Notes: generated from the sequence alone by a model not told the origin. A stretch of 14,106 nt of DNA from Gemmatimonadales bacterium UBA7835 (GCA_002500925.1 DLTN01000092.1:1-14106); one strand, 5' to 3'. Shown: positions 7,670-14,092, numbered from the stretch's first letter. Numbers and translations: made by a program.

Positions 7670-7806
7670 AGTTCATCCCACTACGCTGGACATCGTCAAT
7701 CGAGTGTCGTAGCGAACGGAAGATTGGGTTCGAGCCAATGATTCCGAGTCACGAGATGGCGCGGGCACACTCTTCTGGATGGCAGATTCAAAGAGTCTGA
7801 GTGCGC

Positions 7807-7812
7807 TATAAA
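7807..7812 (+). promoter_or_regulatory. Possible -10 element of rho
   Basis: TATAAA matches 5 of 6 bases of the sigma70 -10 consensus on the rho strand. No good -35 lies 16-18 nt upstream; the nearest resemblance, TTCAAA at 7787, is at a 14-nt spacing. If used, it would give rho a leader of about 200 nt. Confidence 0.25.
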
Positions 7813-8018
7813 AGTCATGGTGACTACCCCTAGGGAACCTCGGTGAAATCGTTTGGTCTTGATCCTGGCTTGATTTCTTCCAAGATTTCCCTCGTTCCAG
7901 CTGACGCGTAACAGTCGTCTGCACCGGCGCGGCCCCTTTGGCTCGCTGTGGGAACAGCCTGACGACAGCATAAGCTGATCACTGGGTTCACCTCGCTACG
8001 GCAGGCGGTGGGTGCTCG

Positions 8019-9485
8019 ATGCCCATCGCCATCACCGTCAACTTGGGTAAAGACGTGCCCGAATCATCAGAAGCAGAACAGAGCCAGCAGCCAGGGGGGG
8101 GCAGTCCTCCCTCGGGCCAATCCTCCACAGAATCATCTGGTGGCGGAGCAGAGTCTCCCTCACAGGGTGGCGATCGCGAACACGGCAAGGGCCAGGGTAG
8201 CGGTGGAAATCGCAATCGTGGTCGTGGGCGTCGTCGTCGTCGTGGGCGTCGTCGTCGTGGAAGGGGCGGACAGCAAGGAGAGCGAAATGTGCCTAGCGAG
8301 GAGGAGCTCATGGCTGGGCTCCCGGACGATCCAGAAGAATTACTAGAATTGTCCAGGCCGCTAGGATTGTTAGAAGCGCTATCGAGCGGGTCAGGATTTG
8401 TTCGGCGGCGTGAGTCGGGATACGCGCCCAGCGACGATGATATATACGTGCCGTCCAGGATCATACAGAAGTTCGGACTTCGCAGCGGTGATGAGCTGAT
8501 GGGCATAGTGGCAGAGGGCGCCCGTGCCGGAAAAAGCCCTCCACTAGCGTATTTGGCCAGAGTCAATGATCAGCCGCCGGAGGATGCTCAACGGCGTGCT
8601 GAGTTCAGTAAGCTGAGTGCGATGCACCCGGATCAGCAGCTTGTCCTTGAGTGCGGAAGGGAGTGGCGTGGCGAACCGGAATTGACCAATCGTGTCATTG
8701 ACATCTTTTGTCCGATTGGGAAGGGGCAGCGCGCTATGATCGTAGCACCAGCTAAGGCCGGAAAGACAACGGTCATGCAGGCGATTGCGGAAGGGATCGT
8801 GAAAAACCATCAGGAGTGTCACCTAATGATTCTTCTGGTCGATGAGCGACCGGAAGAGGTTACGGAGATGGAGCAGTGCGGATTCGGAGAAGTCATAGCG
8901 TCAACATTTGATCGTCCGCCAGAGCGGCATGTTCAAGTGGCTGAGATGACTCTGGAACGAGCTCGTCGGCGGGTAGAACAAGGTGAAGATGTCGTCATCA
9001 TCTTGGACTCTATTACACGCTTGGCCAGGGCTTATAATGCACTTAAGGGTGGTAGTGGACGAACAATGAGTGGTGGCCTCGATACGAATGCACTAGAAAA
9101 ACCGAAACGTTTTCTTGGTAGTGCTCGCAAGATATCCCCGGCCCAGGGCGGCGGCTCTCTAACAATTATTGGTACCGCGCTTGTCGACACTGGCTCCAGA
9201 ATGGATCAAGTGATTTTCGAGGAGTTCAAGGGTACGGGTAATAGCGAATTAGTTCTGTCGCGTGAATTGGCGGACAAGCGGATTTACCCCGCGATCGATC
9301 TGACAGCGTCGGCGACCCGAAAAGAAGAGCTGCTACTCGGGGACGACGAACTCAGGGTCTCGCACGCGATGCGGCGCCAGCTTCATGGTGTAGGGCCGTC
9401 GGAGGGTATGCTTGAGCTTCTTGGAGCTATGAGGAAGACAAGTTCGAACAGAGACCTTATTGATTGGGTTCGGAACCGGAGCTGA
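8019..9485 (+). CDS. rho: Transcription termination factor Rho with an Arg-rich disordered N-terminus
   Basis: Hexameric ATP-dependent RNA helicase that terminates transcription of untranslated RNA. At 488 residues it is longer than the 419-residue E. coli protein. The order is: a disordered Gly/Ser/Gln/Pro-rich segment (about 10-65), a block of Arg with Gly (about 66-84), a short acidic helix (92-112), the OB-fold RNA-binding domain (about 115-183, with GSGFVRRR and DDDIYVPS), and the RecA-like motor. Motor motifs are intact: Walker A PAKAGKT (244-250), DERPEEVTEM (275-284), Walker B VVIILD ending at D330, the Q-loop region GGSGRTMSGG (344-353), and the R-loop Lys404 in EEFKGTGN. I see no canonical Rho_N helical domain; the basic segment replaces it. 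The ATG at 8019 has only a G-rich, imperfect SD upstream. The stop lies inside the end of the convergent gene at 9457-10011. Confidence 0.97.
   Translation: MPIAITVNLGKDVPESSEAEQSQQPGGGSPPSGQSSTESSGGGAESPSQGGDREHGKGQGSGGNRNRGRGRRRRRGRRRRGRGGQQGERNVPSEEELMAGLPDDPEELLELSRPLGLLEALSSGSGFVRRRESGYAPSDDDIYVPSRIIQKFGLRSGDELMGIVAEGARAGKSPPLAYLARVNDQPPEDAQRRAEFSKLSAMHPDQQLVLECGREWRGEPELTNRVIDIFCPIGKGQRAMIVAPAKAGKTTVMQAIAEGIVKNHQECHLMILLVDERPEEVTEMEQCGFGEVIASTFDRPPERHVQVAEMTLERARRRVEQGEDVVIILDSITRLARAYNALKGGSGRTMSGGLDTNALEKPKRFLGSARKISPAQGGGSLTIIGTALVDTGSRMDQVIFEEFKGTGNSELVLSRELADKRIYPAIDLTASATRKEELLLGDDELRVSHAMRRQLHGVGPSEGMLELLGAMRKTSSNRDLIDWVRNRS
8218..8262 (+). repeat. CGT-triplet-rich microsatellite inside rho
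   Basis: The codons for the Arg block are almost all CGT, giving runs of CGT/GTC triplets (four to five in a row) broken by GGC or GGG. The repeat unit equals one codon, so expansion or contraction would change the number of arginines in frame. An eight-G homopolymer lies upstream in the same gene at 8094-8101; slippage there would shift the frame. Confidence 0.8.
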
Positions 9486-10011
9486 GCACCTCGATCAGCT
9501 GACTTAGGCTTTTTTGGAGTTCGCGGGTTTGCGCCCTCTCCATTGTTAAGGCCCAGAAACCCATCAGAGGGCTTTGTCCCAAGTCTCCTGACTCGGTCCA
9601 CTGTAGCACGGTTGAGGTGCCTGTGACGTCAAGGATCAGGGTTCCCGTCGTTGTCATCAAAGTGTTGGCGGCCCCATCTACAACTACGTCATATAGGATC
9701 TCATCCTCTGAGGCCTTCCGGATCGTAAAGGAGCCTGCACCTAGCTCTGCATCAGTCCAAGATATTGATGCGCCGCTACCCCGCTCGGGGCCGGAGCGCA
9801 CCAGGCCTGAGTCTGGCCAAGCGGTCCACAGACGCCACCCTTCGGGTGAGTCGAGGTATCTTATGAGCTCCGGCGGAAGAACATCTGCGGTGACTTCTGC
9901 GGAAGCAGTCCACTCTGTGGGTAGAAAGAAACCTACGGCAAGAACAAGCATGAGTAGAATGCTCCCTCCGCCAAGAATTATTGTTCCGGGACCAAAAAGG
10001 CTGCGACTCAT
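9457..10011 (-). CDS. Membrane-anchored SRPBCC-fold (START/polyketide cyclase-like) protein
   Basis: The 184-residue product has one N-terminal membrane segment (about 11-30, IILGGGSILLMLVLAVGFFL), then a domain of about 150 residues. The order in that domain resembles SRPBCC proteins: ASAEVTADVLPPELIRYLDSP, then GWRLWTAWPDSG, then beta-strand-like stretches ending in VLQWTESGD, and a long C-terminal helix (MERAQTRELQKSLSQLIEVL). Such folds bind hydrophobic ligands in a cavity; the ligand cannot be predicted. The ATG has no clear SD. It follows the zinc-ribbon gene by 22 nt, so it is the last gene of a minus-strand operon with the aminotransferase. Its last 29 nt overlap the 3' end of rho on the opposite strand. 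The fold assignment is from pattern only. Confidence 0.75.
   Translation of the reverse strand: MSRSLFGPGTIILGGGSILLMLVLAVGFFLPTEWTASAEVTADVLPPELIRYLDSPEGWRLWTAWPDSGLVRSGPERGSGASISWTDAELGAGSFTIRKASEDEILYDVVVDGAANTLMTTTGTLILDVTGTSTVLQWTESGDLGQSPLMGFWALTMERAQTRELQKSLSQLIEVLSSGSEPNQ
9480..9515 (+). terminator. Candidate intrinsic terminator after rho
   Basis: AGCTGA (9480-9485, including the rho stop) pairs with TCAGCT (9495-9500) around a 9-nt loop, and TTTTTT follows at 9510-9515. The 9-nt gap between stem and T-run is longer than in good terminators and the stem is only 6 bp, so efficiency would be low. It lies entirely within the coding sequence of the convergent SRPBCC gene. Confidence 0.28.
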
Positions 10012-10033
10012 ATTCTCATAAGCGGGGAAGTGT

Positions 10034-10444
10034 TCAATCTCGAGCGTGTCCTTGGAGTGTACCGCGAGGCAGGCTTAGTACGCTCTCGTGATGACAGAGG
10101 TCGCACGGCAGCGGATGCGGTGAGCGAAGCCTCATTTTGCTAAGTGATAAAGTGTGTTCGCATTTGGGGCATTGGCCTGTCGCAGACATCAGCGTGAACC
10201 GCTCAATGTATCGTCGGTGTGCTAGAAAGGTGCCCACACCGAGGCCGCCGAGAAGCCAGACCGCGTGCGGAGGAAATATTACGAGCGGAGCCGTGAGCGA
10301 GACAGTTACCAAAAAGGTCGCTAGCGCATTAGTCACTCGCCACCGACGGCTACGTGGTAGGATGGTCACCACGATTGGAGTTGGAGTAAATCCGAAAAGG
10401 GTGACCTCGGCATCCACCTCAAGCTGAGTTTGGGTGGTCCTCAT
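10034..10444 (-). CDS. Small membrane protein with a C-terminal zinc ribbon
   Basis: I do not recognise the family. The 136-residue protein has a hydrophilic N-terminus (about 1-36) ending in a basic patch (RSRRWR). Two closely spaced membrane segments follow, about 39-57 (NALATFLVTVSLTAPLVIF) and 61-75 (AVWLLGGLGVGTFLA). The C-terminal domain carries two cysteine pairs, CPKC (C92, C95) and CDLC (C114, C117), the usual arrangement of a structural zinc ribbon, with histidines nearby. The gene starts 21 nt after the aminotransferase stop and ends 22 nt before the SRPBCC gene, so the three appear to form an operon. No SD is visible. The short hairpin loop between the two membrane segments would put both termini on the same side, probably cytoplasmic, given the basic patch and the zinc ribbon. 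No function is proposed. Confidence 0.75.
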   Translation of the reverse strand: MRTTQTQLEVDAEVTLFGFTPTPIVVTILPRSRRWRVTNALATFLVTVSLTAPLVIFPPHAVWLLGGLGVGTFLAHRRYIERFTLMSATGQCPKCEHTLSLSKMRLRSPHPLPCDLCHHESVLSLPRGTLQGHARD

Positions 10445-10465
10445 GCGACGATATCGCGCGCTAAC

Positions 10466-11641
10466 TCAGCCTCGCGCAGCAAAAGCGCTTAGTCGCTCAC
10501 CTGCCTCGCGTAGAGTCTCGATCTGTTTACAGAAAACAAAACGAGCAAGTGAATGTCCTCGGGCGGGATCAGAAAAGAAGCTCCCTCCAGGTACCGGAGC
10601 AACGCCACCTTCCACTGTCAGACGCCGGCCAAATGTCATTGAGTCTTCGTCGCTGAGATCGCTGAAGTCGGCGAGGATGTAGTAGGCTCCTTGGGGTTGT
10701 TGGCACTTGAATCCAGCTTCCTGGAGCGCCTTCACGAGAACCTCCCCTCGAGCCTTATAACCACTCACCATCTCAGTGTAGTAATCCGAACCGAGCTCGT
10801 TGAGTCCGACCGCACATGCTTCTTGAAGTGGAGCCGGTGCTCCTACCGTTAGGAAATCGTGCACCTTTCGAATCGCTACGCTCAGGTGTTGTGGTGCGAT
10901 GATTGTCCCAATGCGCCATCCCGTCACGCTAAATGTTTTCGACAGACCTGAAATAGTAATGGTGCGTTCGCGCATTCCCTCAAACGTTGCGAGAGGGGTG
11001 TGTTCGCCCTCGTAGTAGATGTGTTCGTAAATCTCATCTGTGATTGCTAAGATGTCGTGCTCAATGCAAATGTCGGCGATAGCCTGCATTTCTTCCCGGT
11101 CGAATACACGCCCAGTGGGGTTATTGGGAGTATTGATCACGATGGCCCGCGTCTTTGAAGAGACCACTTCTTCAAGCATCGCTTTTTCGATTCTGTACTC
11201 TGGAGCTTCTAGCGTTAGGAAGACTGGTTGGGCTTCGCAGAGTACTGCATCTGGGCCGTAGTTTTCATAGAATGGTTCCATCACAATCACCTCTTCACCC
11301 GGGTCGACGACCGCGAGCATTACGGCGGCCATCGCTTCAGTCCCACCGCAGGTGATCGTGATTTCAGTTTCCGTGTCGACGTCCATCCCGTATCGCTCAC
11401 GATATTTGTTTGCTAAGGCATGGCGAAGGTTCGGAGCCCCCCAAGTGATAGCGTACTGGTTTATATCAGCCCGGACCGCGGCAGCTGCAGCCTCTTTCAA
11501 GAGTTCAGGAGCAGGAAAGTCCGGAAAGCCCTGTGCGAGATTAACTGCGTTATGCTCTCTGGCTACGCGAGTCATCTCCCGGATTACTGACTCGGTGAAC
11601 GAATGAGTGCGTCGGGCCGTTCGCTGAAGATTGGAGCTCAT
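10466..11641 (-). CDS. Class I/II PLP-dependent aminotransferase (kynurenine/glutamine transaminase-like)
   Basis: Fold-type I aminotransferase exchanging an amino group between an amino acid and a 2-oxo acid. From the ATG at 11641 it has 391 residues, normal for the family. Landmarks in that numbering: HSFTESVIREMTR and NLAQGFPDFPAP near the N-terminus, GGTEAMAA for cofactor phosphate contacts, NNPTG with the conserved Asn at about 174, DEIYEH with D202 and Y205, the PLP lysine K235 in SGLSKTFSVTGWRIG, and the substrate-carboxylate arginine R367 in SLARFVF. The FTESVIREMTR / LAQGFPDF combination is seen in the KAT/GTK-like branch more than in classical aspartate aminotransferases, but specificity cannot be fixed. 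A longer frame reaches a TTG at 11710 and an ATG at 11686; the 11641 start fits family alignment best. No SD precedes it. It heads a minus-strand operon and is divergent from proline dehydrogenase. Confidence 0.93.
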   Translation of the reverse strand: MSSNLQRTARRTHSFTESVIREMTRVAREHNAVNLAQGFPDFPAPELLKEAAAAAVRADINQYAITWGAPNLRHALANKYRERYGMDVDTETEITITCGGTEAMAAVMLAVVDPGEEVIVMEPFYENYGPDAVLCEAQPVFLTLEAPEYRIEKAMLEEVVSSKTRAIVINTPNNPTGRVFDREEMQAIADICIEHDILAITDEIYEHIYYEGEHTPLATFEGMRERTITISGLSKTFSVTGWRIGTIIAPQHLSVAIRKVHDFLTVGAPAPLQEACAVGLNELGSDYYTEMVSGYKARGEVLVKALQEAGFKCQQPQGAYYILADFSDLSDEDSMTFGRRLTVEGGVAPVPGGSFFSDPARGHSLARFVFCKQIETLREAGERLSAFAARG

Positions 11642-11759
11642 TTGGGTTGGTCGTATATGTTCGAGTGAATGACTGCGCGAGATCATGCTCAGATAGACTG
11701 CTTGAGGCAACGCCTACCTGTCAGGCCCGTTGGCGAGGTCTCTCCCGCGGCGGTAGGAT

Positions 11760-11788
11760 TTGACATTCGCGTGCCCTAGAAACATAGA
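11760..11788 (+). promoter_or_regulatory. Possible promoter of the proline dehydrogenase operon
   Basis: TTGACA (11760-11765) is a perfect -35 consensus. After 17 nt comes CATAGA (11783-11788), a weak -10 (3 of 6). The weak -10 overlaps the left arm of the dyad at 11784-11803, an arrangement that would let a bound repressor block initiation. Predicted initiation is near 11795. Confidence 0.4.
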
Positions 11789-11803
11789 CATCTTGATGTC
11801 TAT
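11784..11803. promoter_or_regulatory. Perfect 9-bp-arm dyad upstream of proline dehydrogenase (operator candidate)
   Basis: ATAGACATC (11784-11792) and GATGTCTAT (11795-11803) are exact inverted repeats separated by TT, giving 20 bp of two-fold symmetry. The site lies at the putative transcription start, 128 nt before the preferred proline dehydrogenase start and 143 nt upstream of the aminotransferase start. It looks like a site for a dimeric regulator. As RNA it would be an 8-9-bp hairpin at the very 5' end of the transcript. Confidence 0.5.
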
Positions 11804-11930
11804 TCCGGGCATTACGAAGGTAGGCGGGTCCATTGTCGCGTACACGGACCGCAAATGGGGATCAGGCGTACTGCTTGATGCCGGCGATGTGTCGATTTAT
11901 TTCCGTTTGATTCACTACGATACTCTGAGC

Positions 11931-12845
11931 ATGCTCCGCAATTCACTTTTATGGGCCTCAACCAATCCGTTCTTGGCCGAGCGGCTTCCTAGAGCTCGGT
12001 TCGTTCGGAGGGCAACCAAACGGTTCATGCCGGGTGAAGAATTCAGAGATGTCGTCAAGGAGGCGGAAAGGCTTCAGACTCAAGGCATCGCGTCCACCAC
12101 TACGCTGCTAGGCGAGAATAACAACTCGCTCAAAGAGGCCGATGCTGTGCTGGGGCACTACTTGACGGATCTGCGTCTAATCGACGAGCTCGGACTAGAC
12201 ATGGAAGTGTCGGTAAAGCCCACCCAGCTCGGATTAGATTTCGGGGTTGAGGAAGCACGCTCCCGTCTTCTCGAGTTAGCAGAGGCGACCGACTCGATTG
12301 TCTGGTTAGACATGGAAGCGTCGGAATATGTAGATAGGACTCTCGATATCTTTCTGAGTGTCAGACAGCAAAGGCACAATGTGGGACTGTGTGTTCAGTC
12401 CTATCTGAAGAGGACTCCCGATGACGTTGCTAGAATCGCCTCTTACGACTGCTCAATCCGGATCGTGAAAGGTGCGTACAACGAGCCAGAGAGTGTCGCG
12501 TTTTCGAACAAGAAAGATGTTGACCAGGCATTCGAGGATCTTACAGCTACTCTTTTGCGCGGTCGAGCGCAGGGAGGGGTGGGGAGAGTGGTACTAGGCA
12601 CCCACGACCCCAGTATGATTGGGGCGGCTAAGCATATCGCGTCAGATCTCGGGCTAAAGGAGGATCAGTACGAGTTCGCAATGCTCTTCGGTATACAACG
12701 GAGGGAGCAACTTCGCCTTGCAAGCGATGGTCATAAGGTACGGGTGCTGATTAGCTATGGTTCGGCCTGGTTTCCCTGGTATATGCGGCGGTTGGCGGAG
12801 CGACCTGCCAATCTATGGTTCGTCGCTAAGCAGCTGCTGCCATAG
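11931..12845 (+). CDS. Proline dehydrogenase (monofunctional, FAD-dependent)
   Basis: Oxidises L-proline to pyrroline-5-carboxylate on FAD, passing electrons to the membrane quinone pool; the TIM-barrel enzyme acts at the inner face of the membrane. From the ATG at 11931 it has 304 residues, as in the short monofunctional bacterial enzymes. Conserved elements in that numbering: K96 in VSVKPTQLGLD, D127 in WLDMEAS, R177, K180 and Y183 in RIVKGAYNEP, and the proline-binding arginine pair R286-R287 in YMRRLAERPAN, with E290. These numbers are close to those of the Thermus enzyme, supporting this start. The frame is open back to an ATG at 11796 and a TTG at 11760, but the 11796 ATG sits inside a palindrome and none of the starts has an SD. 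The partner P5C dehydrogenase is not in the window. The MFS gene follows after 38 nt. Confidence 0.92.
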   Translation: MLRNSLLWASTNPFLAERLPRARFVRRATKRFMPGEEFRDVVKEAERLQTQGIASTTTLLGENNNSLKEADAVLGHYLTDLRLIDELGLDMEVSVKPTQLGLDFGVEEARSRLLELAEATDSIVWLDMEASEYVDRTLDIFLSVRQQRHNVGLCVQSYLKRTPDDVARIASYDCSIRIVKGAYNEPESVAFSNKKDVDQAFEDLTATLLRGRAQGGVGRVVLGTHDPSMIGAAKHIASDLGLKEDQYEFAMLFGIQRREQLRLASDGHKVRVLISYGSAWFPWYMRRLAERPANLWFVAKQLLP

Positions 12846-12846
12846 A

Positions 12847-12879
12847 GGAGCTCAAGCTGGTTAGCTCCGAAGGAGCTAA
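12847..12879 (+). promoter_or_regulatory. SD-sequestering hairpin before the MFS gene, with a competing upstream arm
   Basis: TTAGCTCC (12861-12868) pairs perfectly with GGAGCTAA (12872-12879) around a GAA loop: 8 bp, with the MFS Shine-Dalgarno (AGGAG, 12871-12875) in the loop and 3' arm. An upstream GGAGCT (12847-12852), one base after the proline dehydrogenase stop, can pair instead with AGCTCC (12863-12868) and would release the SD. No T-run follows, so this is not a normal intrinsic terminator. Confidence 0.5.
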
Positions 12880-12883
12880 AGAC

Positions 12884-14080
12884 TTGGACCCGAGGCGCTG
12901 GAGAGCGCTTATCCTCGTGTCAGTGGCCATGCTCCTAAGCCTCTCAGCGTGGATGACGGCTACGTCGGTATCAAGCGAGCTTCAGGCTCAGTGGGGTCTA
13001 AGCTCAAGCCAAGTAGCATTCCTGACTACCACGGTCCAGCTCGGGTTCGTCGTGGGCACCGCGATTGCCGCCTTACTTAACCTCGCTGATCTAGTTCCTT
13101 CTAGGATTCTTTTTGGGAGTTCGGCTGCGCTGGCGGCCGCAGCCAACGCTGTTCTGCTTCTCGCACCAAGTTATCACAGTGCGCTCTTAGCAAGGTTCCT
13201 GACTGGTGCATTCCTTGCGGGAGTGTATCCGCCTGGTATGAAGATGGTTTCTACTTGGTTCCGCTCAGCTCGGGGACTCGCGATTGGCTCAGTGGTAGGC
13301 GCACTCACTATCGGTAAGGCGCTCCCATATTTGATCAAGGTCTTGGGCGGCGCCACGCTGGGTAGTGTTGTGATGGGTGCCTCCCTAGCGGGATGGCTAG
13401 CATCTCTGATTGTTCTTTGGAGGTACGAGGATGGCCCCTTTATTTATAAAAGGAGTGCCTTCGCATGGTCTCGGGTAGGCCGGATCCTCCGTCACCGAGA
13501 GACGATGCTTGCTACGGGAGGGTATCTCGGCCACATGTGGGAATTGTATGCGATGTGGACATGGGTGCCTGCCTTCTTGGCGTTTTCTGCTTCCGGGCGT
13601 GTGAGCTCTACTTCGATCGATGTCGCAGCTTTTGCTGCGATTGCCGCGGGAGGACTTGGCTGCGTGTGGGGTGGACTAGCGGCTGACCGGATCGGACGAG
13701 CGATGGTCGTGAACTCGGCAATGACTGTAAGCGGGATATGCTGCGTGGTGATCGGGTTTCTGACATCCGCCCCTTTCTGGATCGTAGCTGCAGTTACGAT
13801 TGTCTGGGGGTTCTTTGTGGTCGCTGACTCAGCGCAATTCAGCGCCATAGTCACTGAGGTAGCCCCAGAGGATTCGGTAGGAACAGCTCTTATGATTCAG
13901 ACTTCCCTCGGTTTTCTGCTAACGATGGTGACCATTCAGGCTTTGCCGATCGCTGTCGATACCGTCGGTTGGGGTTGGGCGTTTACACTGTTGTCCTTAG
14001 GGCCGGCGTTTGGCATTTCGAGTATTCGTCGCCTCGTGCGGATTCGGAGATTACCTTCGCTAGACCTTCTCAAGGGCTAA
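12884..14080 (+). CDS. Major facilitator superfamily (MFS) transporter
   Basis: An inner-membrane permease of 398 residues with about 12 predicted membrane segments: roughly 8-28, 46-66, 76-94, 100-118, 131-150, 158-178, then a cytoplasmic loop with basic residues (about 180-207), and six more from about 210 to 378. Family features include a conserved RFLTGAFLAGVYPPGMKMVSTWF stretch split over residues 104-126 and a motif-A-like GGLAADRIGR (263-272) between segments 8 and 9. The start is TTG, supported by AGGAG (12871-12875) with 8-nt spacing. It lies 38 nt after proline dehydrogenase on the same strand, so they probably share a transcript. The substrate is unknown; the general look is of the CynX/NarK-like MFS groups, and uptake of proline or a related compound is only a context guess. 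Translation may be limited by the hairpin over its SD. Confidence 0.9.
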   Translation: MDPRRWRALILVSVAMLLSLSAWMTATSVSSELQAQWGLSSSQVAFLTTTVQLGFVVGTAIAALLNLADLVPSRILFGSSAALAAAANAVLLLAPSYHSALLARFLTGAFLAGVYPPGMKMVSTWFRSARGLAIGSVVGALTIGKALPYLIKVLGGATLGSVVMGASLAGWLASLIVLWRYEDGPFIYKRSAFAWSRVGRILRHRETMLATGGYLGHMWELYAMWTWVPAFLAFSASGRVSSTSIDVAAFAAIAAGGLGCVWGGLAADRIGRAMVVNSAMTVSGICCVVIGFLTSAPFWIVAAVTIVWGFFVVADSAQFSAIVTEVAPEDSVGTALMIQTSLGFLLTMVTIQALPIAVDTVGWGWAFTLLSLGPAFGISSIRRLVRIRRLPSLDLLKG

Positions 14081-14092
14081 GTCAGGAGCCGC

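Larger units (their letters stand above)
7510..8018. other. Intergenic region between the divergent secreted-protein gene and rho; dyad- and hairpin-rich
   Basis: I see no convincing gene in these 509 bases. Minus-strand ORFs at 7673-7924 and 7696-7971 look like chance. The stretch holds GCATATGC (7539-7546), a cluster of dyads at 7605-7669, and hairpins at 7681-7712, 7723-7739 (ATTGG-gttcgag-CCAAT), 7783-7799 (CAGATTC-aaa-GAGTCTG, one G-U) and 7814-7824 (GTCA-tgg-TGAC). A TATAAA at 7807-7812 is the best plus-strand -10 match. Beyond it is a C/T-leaning stretch (about 7862-7900) with two GATTTC copies at 7872 and 7884, either of which may pair with GAAATC at 7845-7850. The region most likely carries the promoters of both genes and a long rho leader. 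Confidence 0.5.

Noticed and set aside
7723..7739. T-loop-like GGTTCGAGCC suggesting a tRNA or tmRNA 3' end.
   Set aside because: The only pairing is ATTGG-gttcgag-CCAAT, which puts the TTCGA in the wrong register. No acceptor stem, anticodon arm or CCA fits around it.
7673..7971. Two overlapping minus-strand ORFs (83 and 91 aa) upstream of rho.
   Set aside because: No family resemblance, no good ribosome-binding site, and the two frames compete with each other; the region looks regulatory.
8218..8262. Tandem repeats as a CRISPR-like array.
   Set aside because: The unit is a 3-base codon repeat within a protein-coding Arg block, with no spacers.
8008..8346. 112-aa ORF in another frame over the rho N-terminus, with a Val-rich hydrophobic stretch.
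   Set aside because: It is the shifted reading of the CGT triplet repeats (GTC/TCG frames). Rho in the main frame has clear family motifs.
11713..11757. CCTACC...GGTAGG inverted repeat between the aminotransferase and proline dehydrogenase genes.
   Set aside because: Short arms with a 33-nt loop; likely chance next to the much stronger dyad at 11784-11803.
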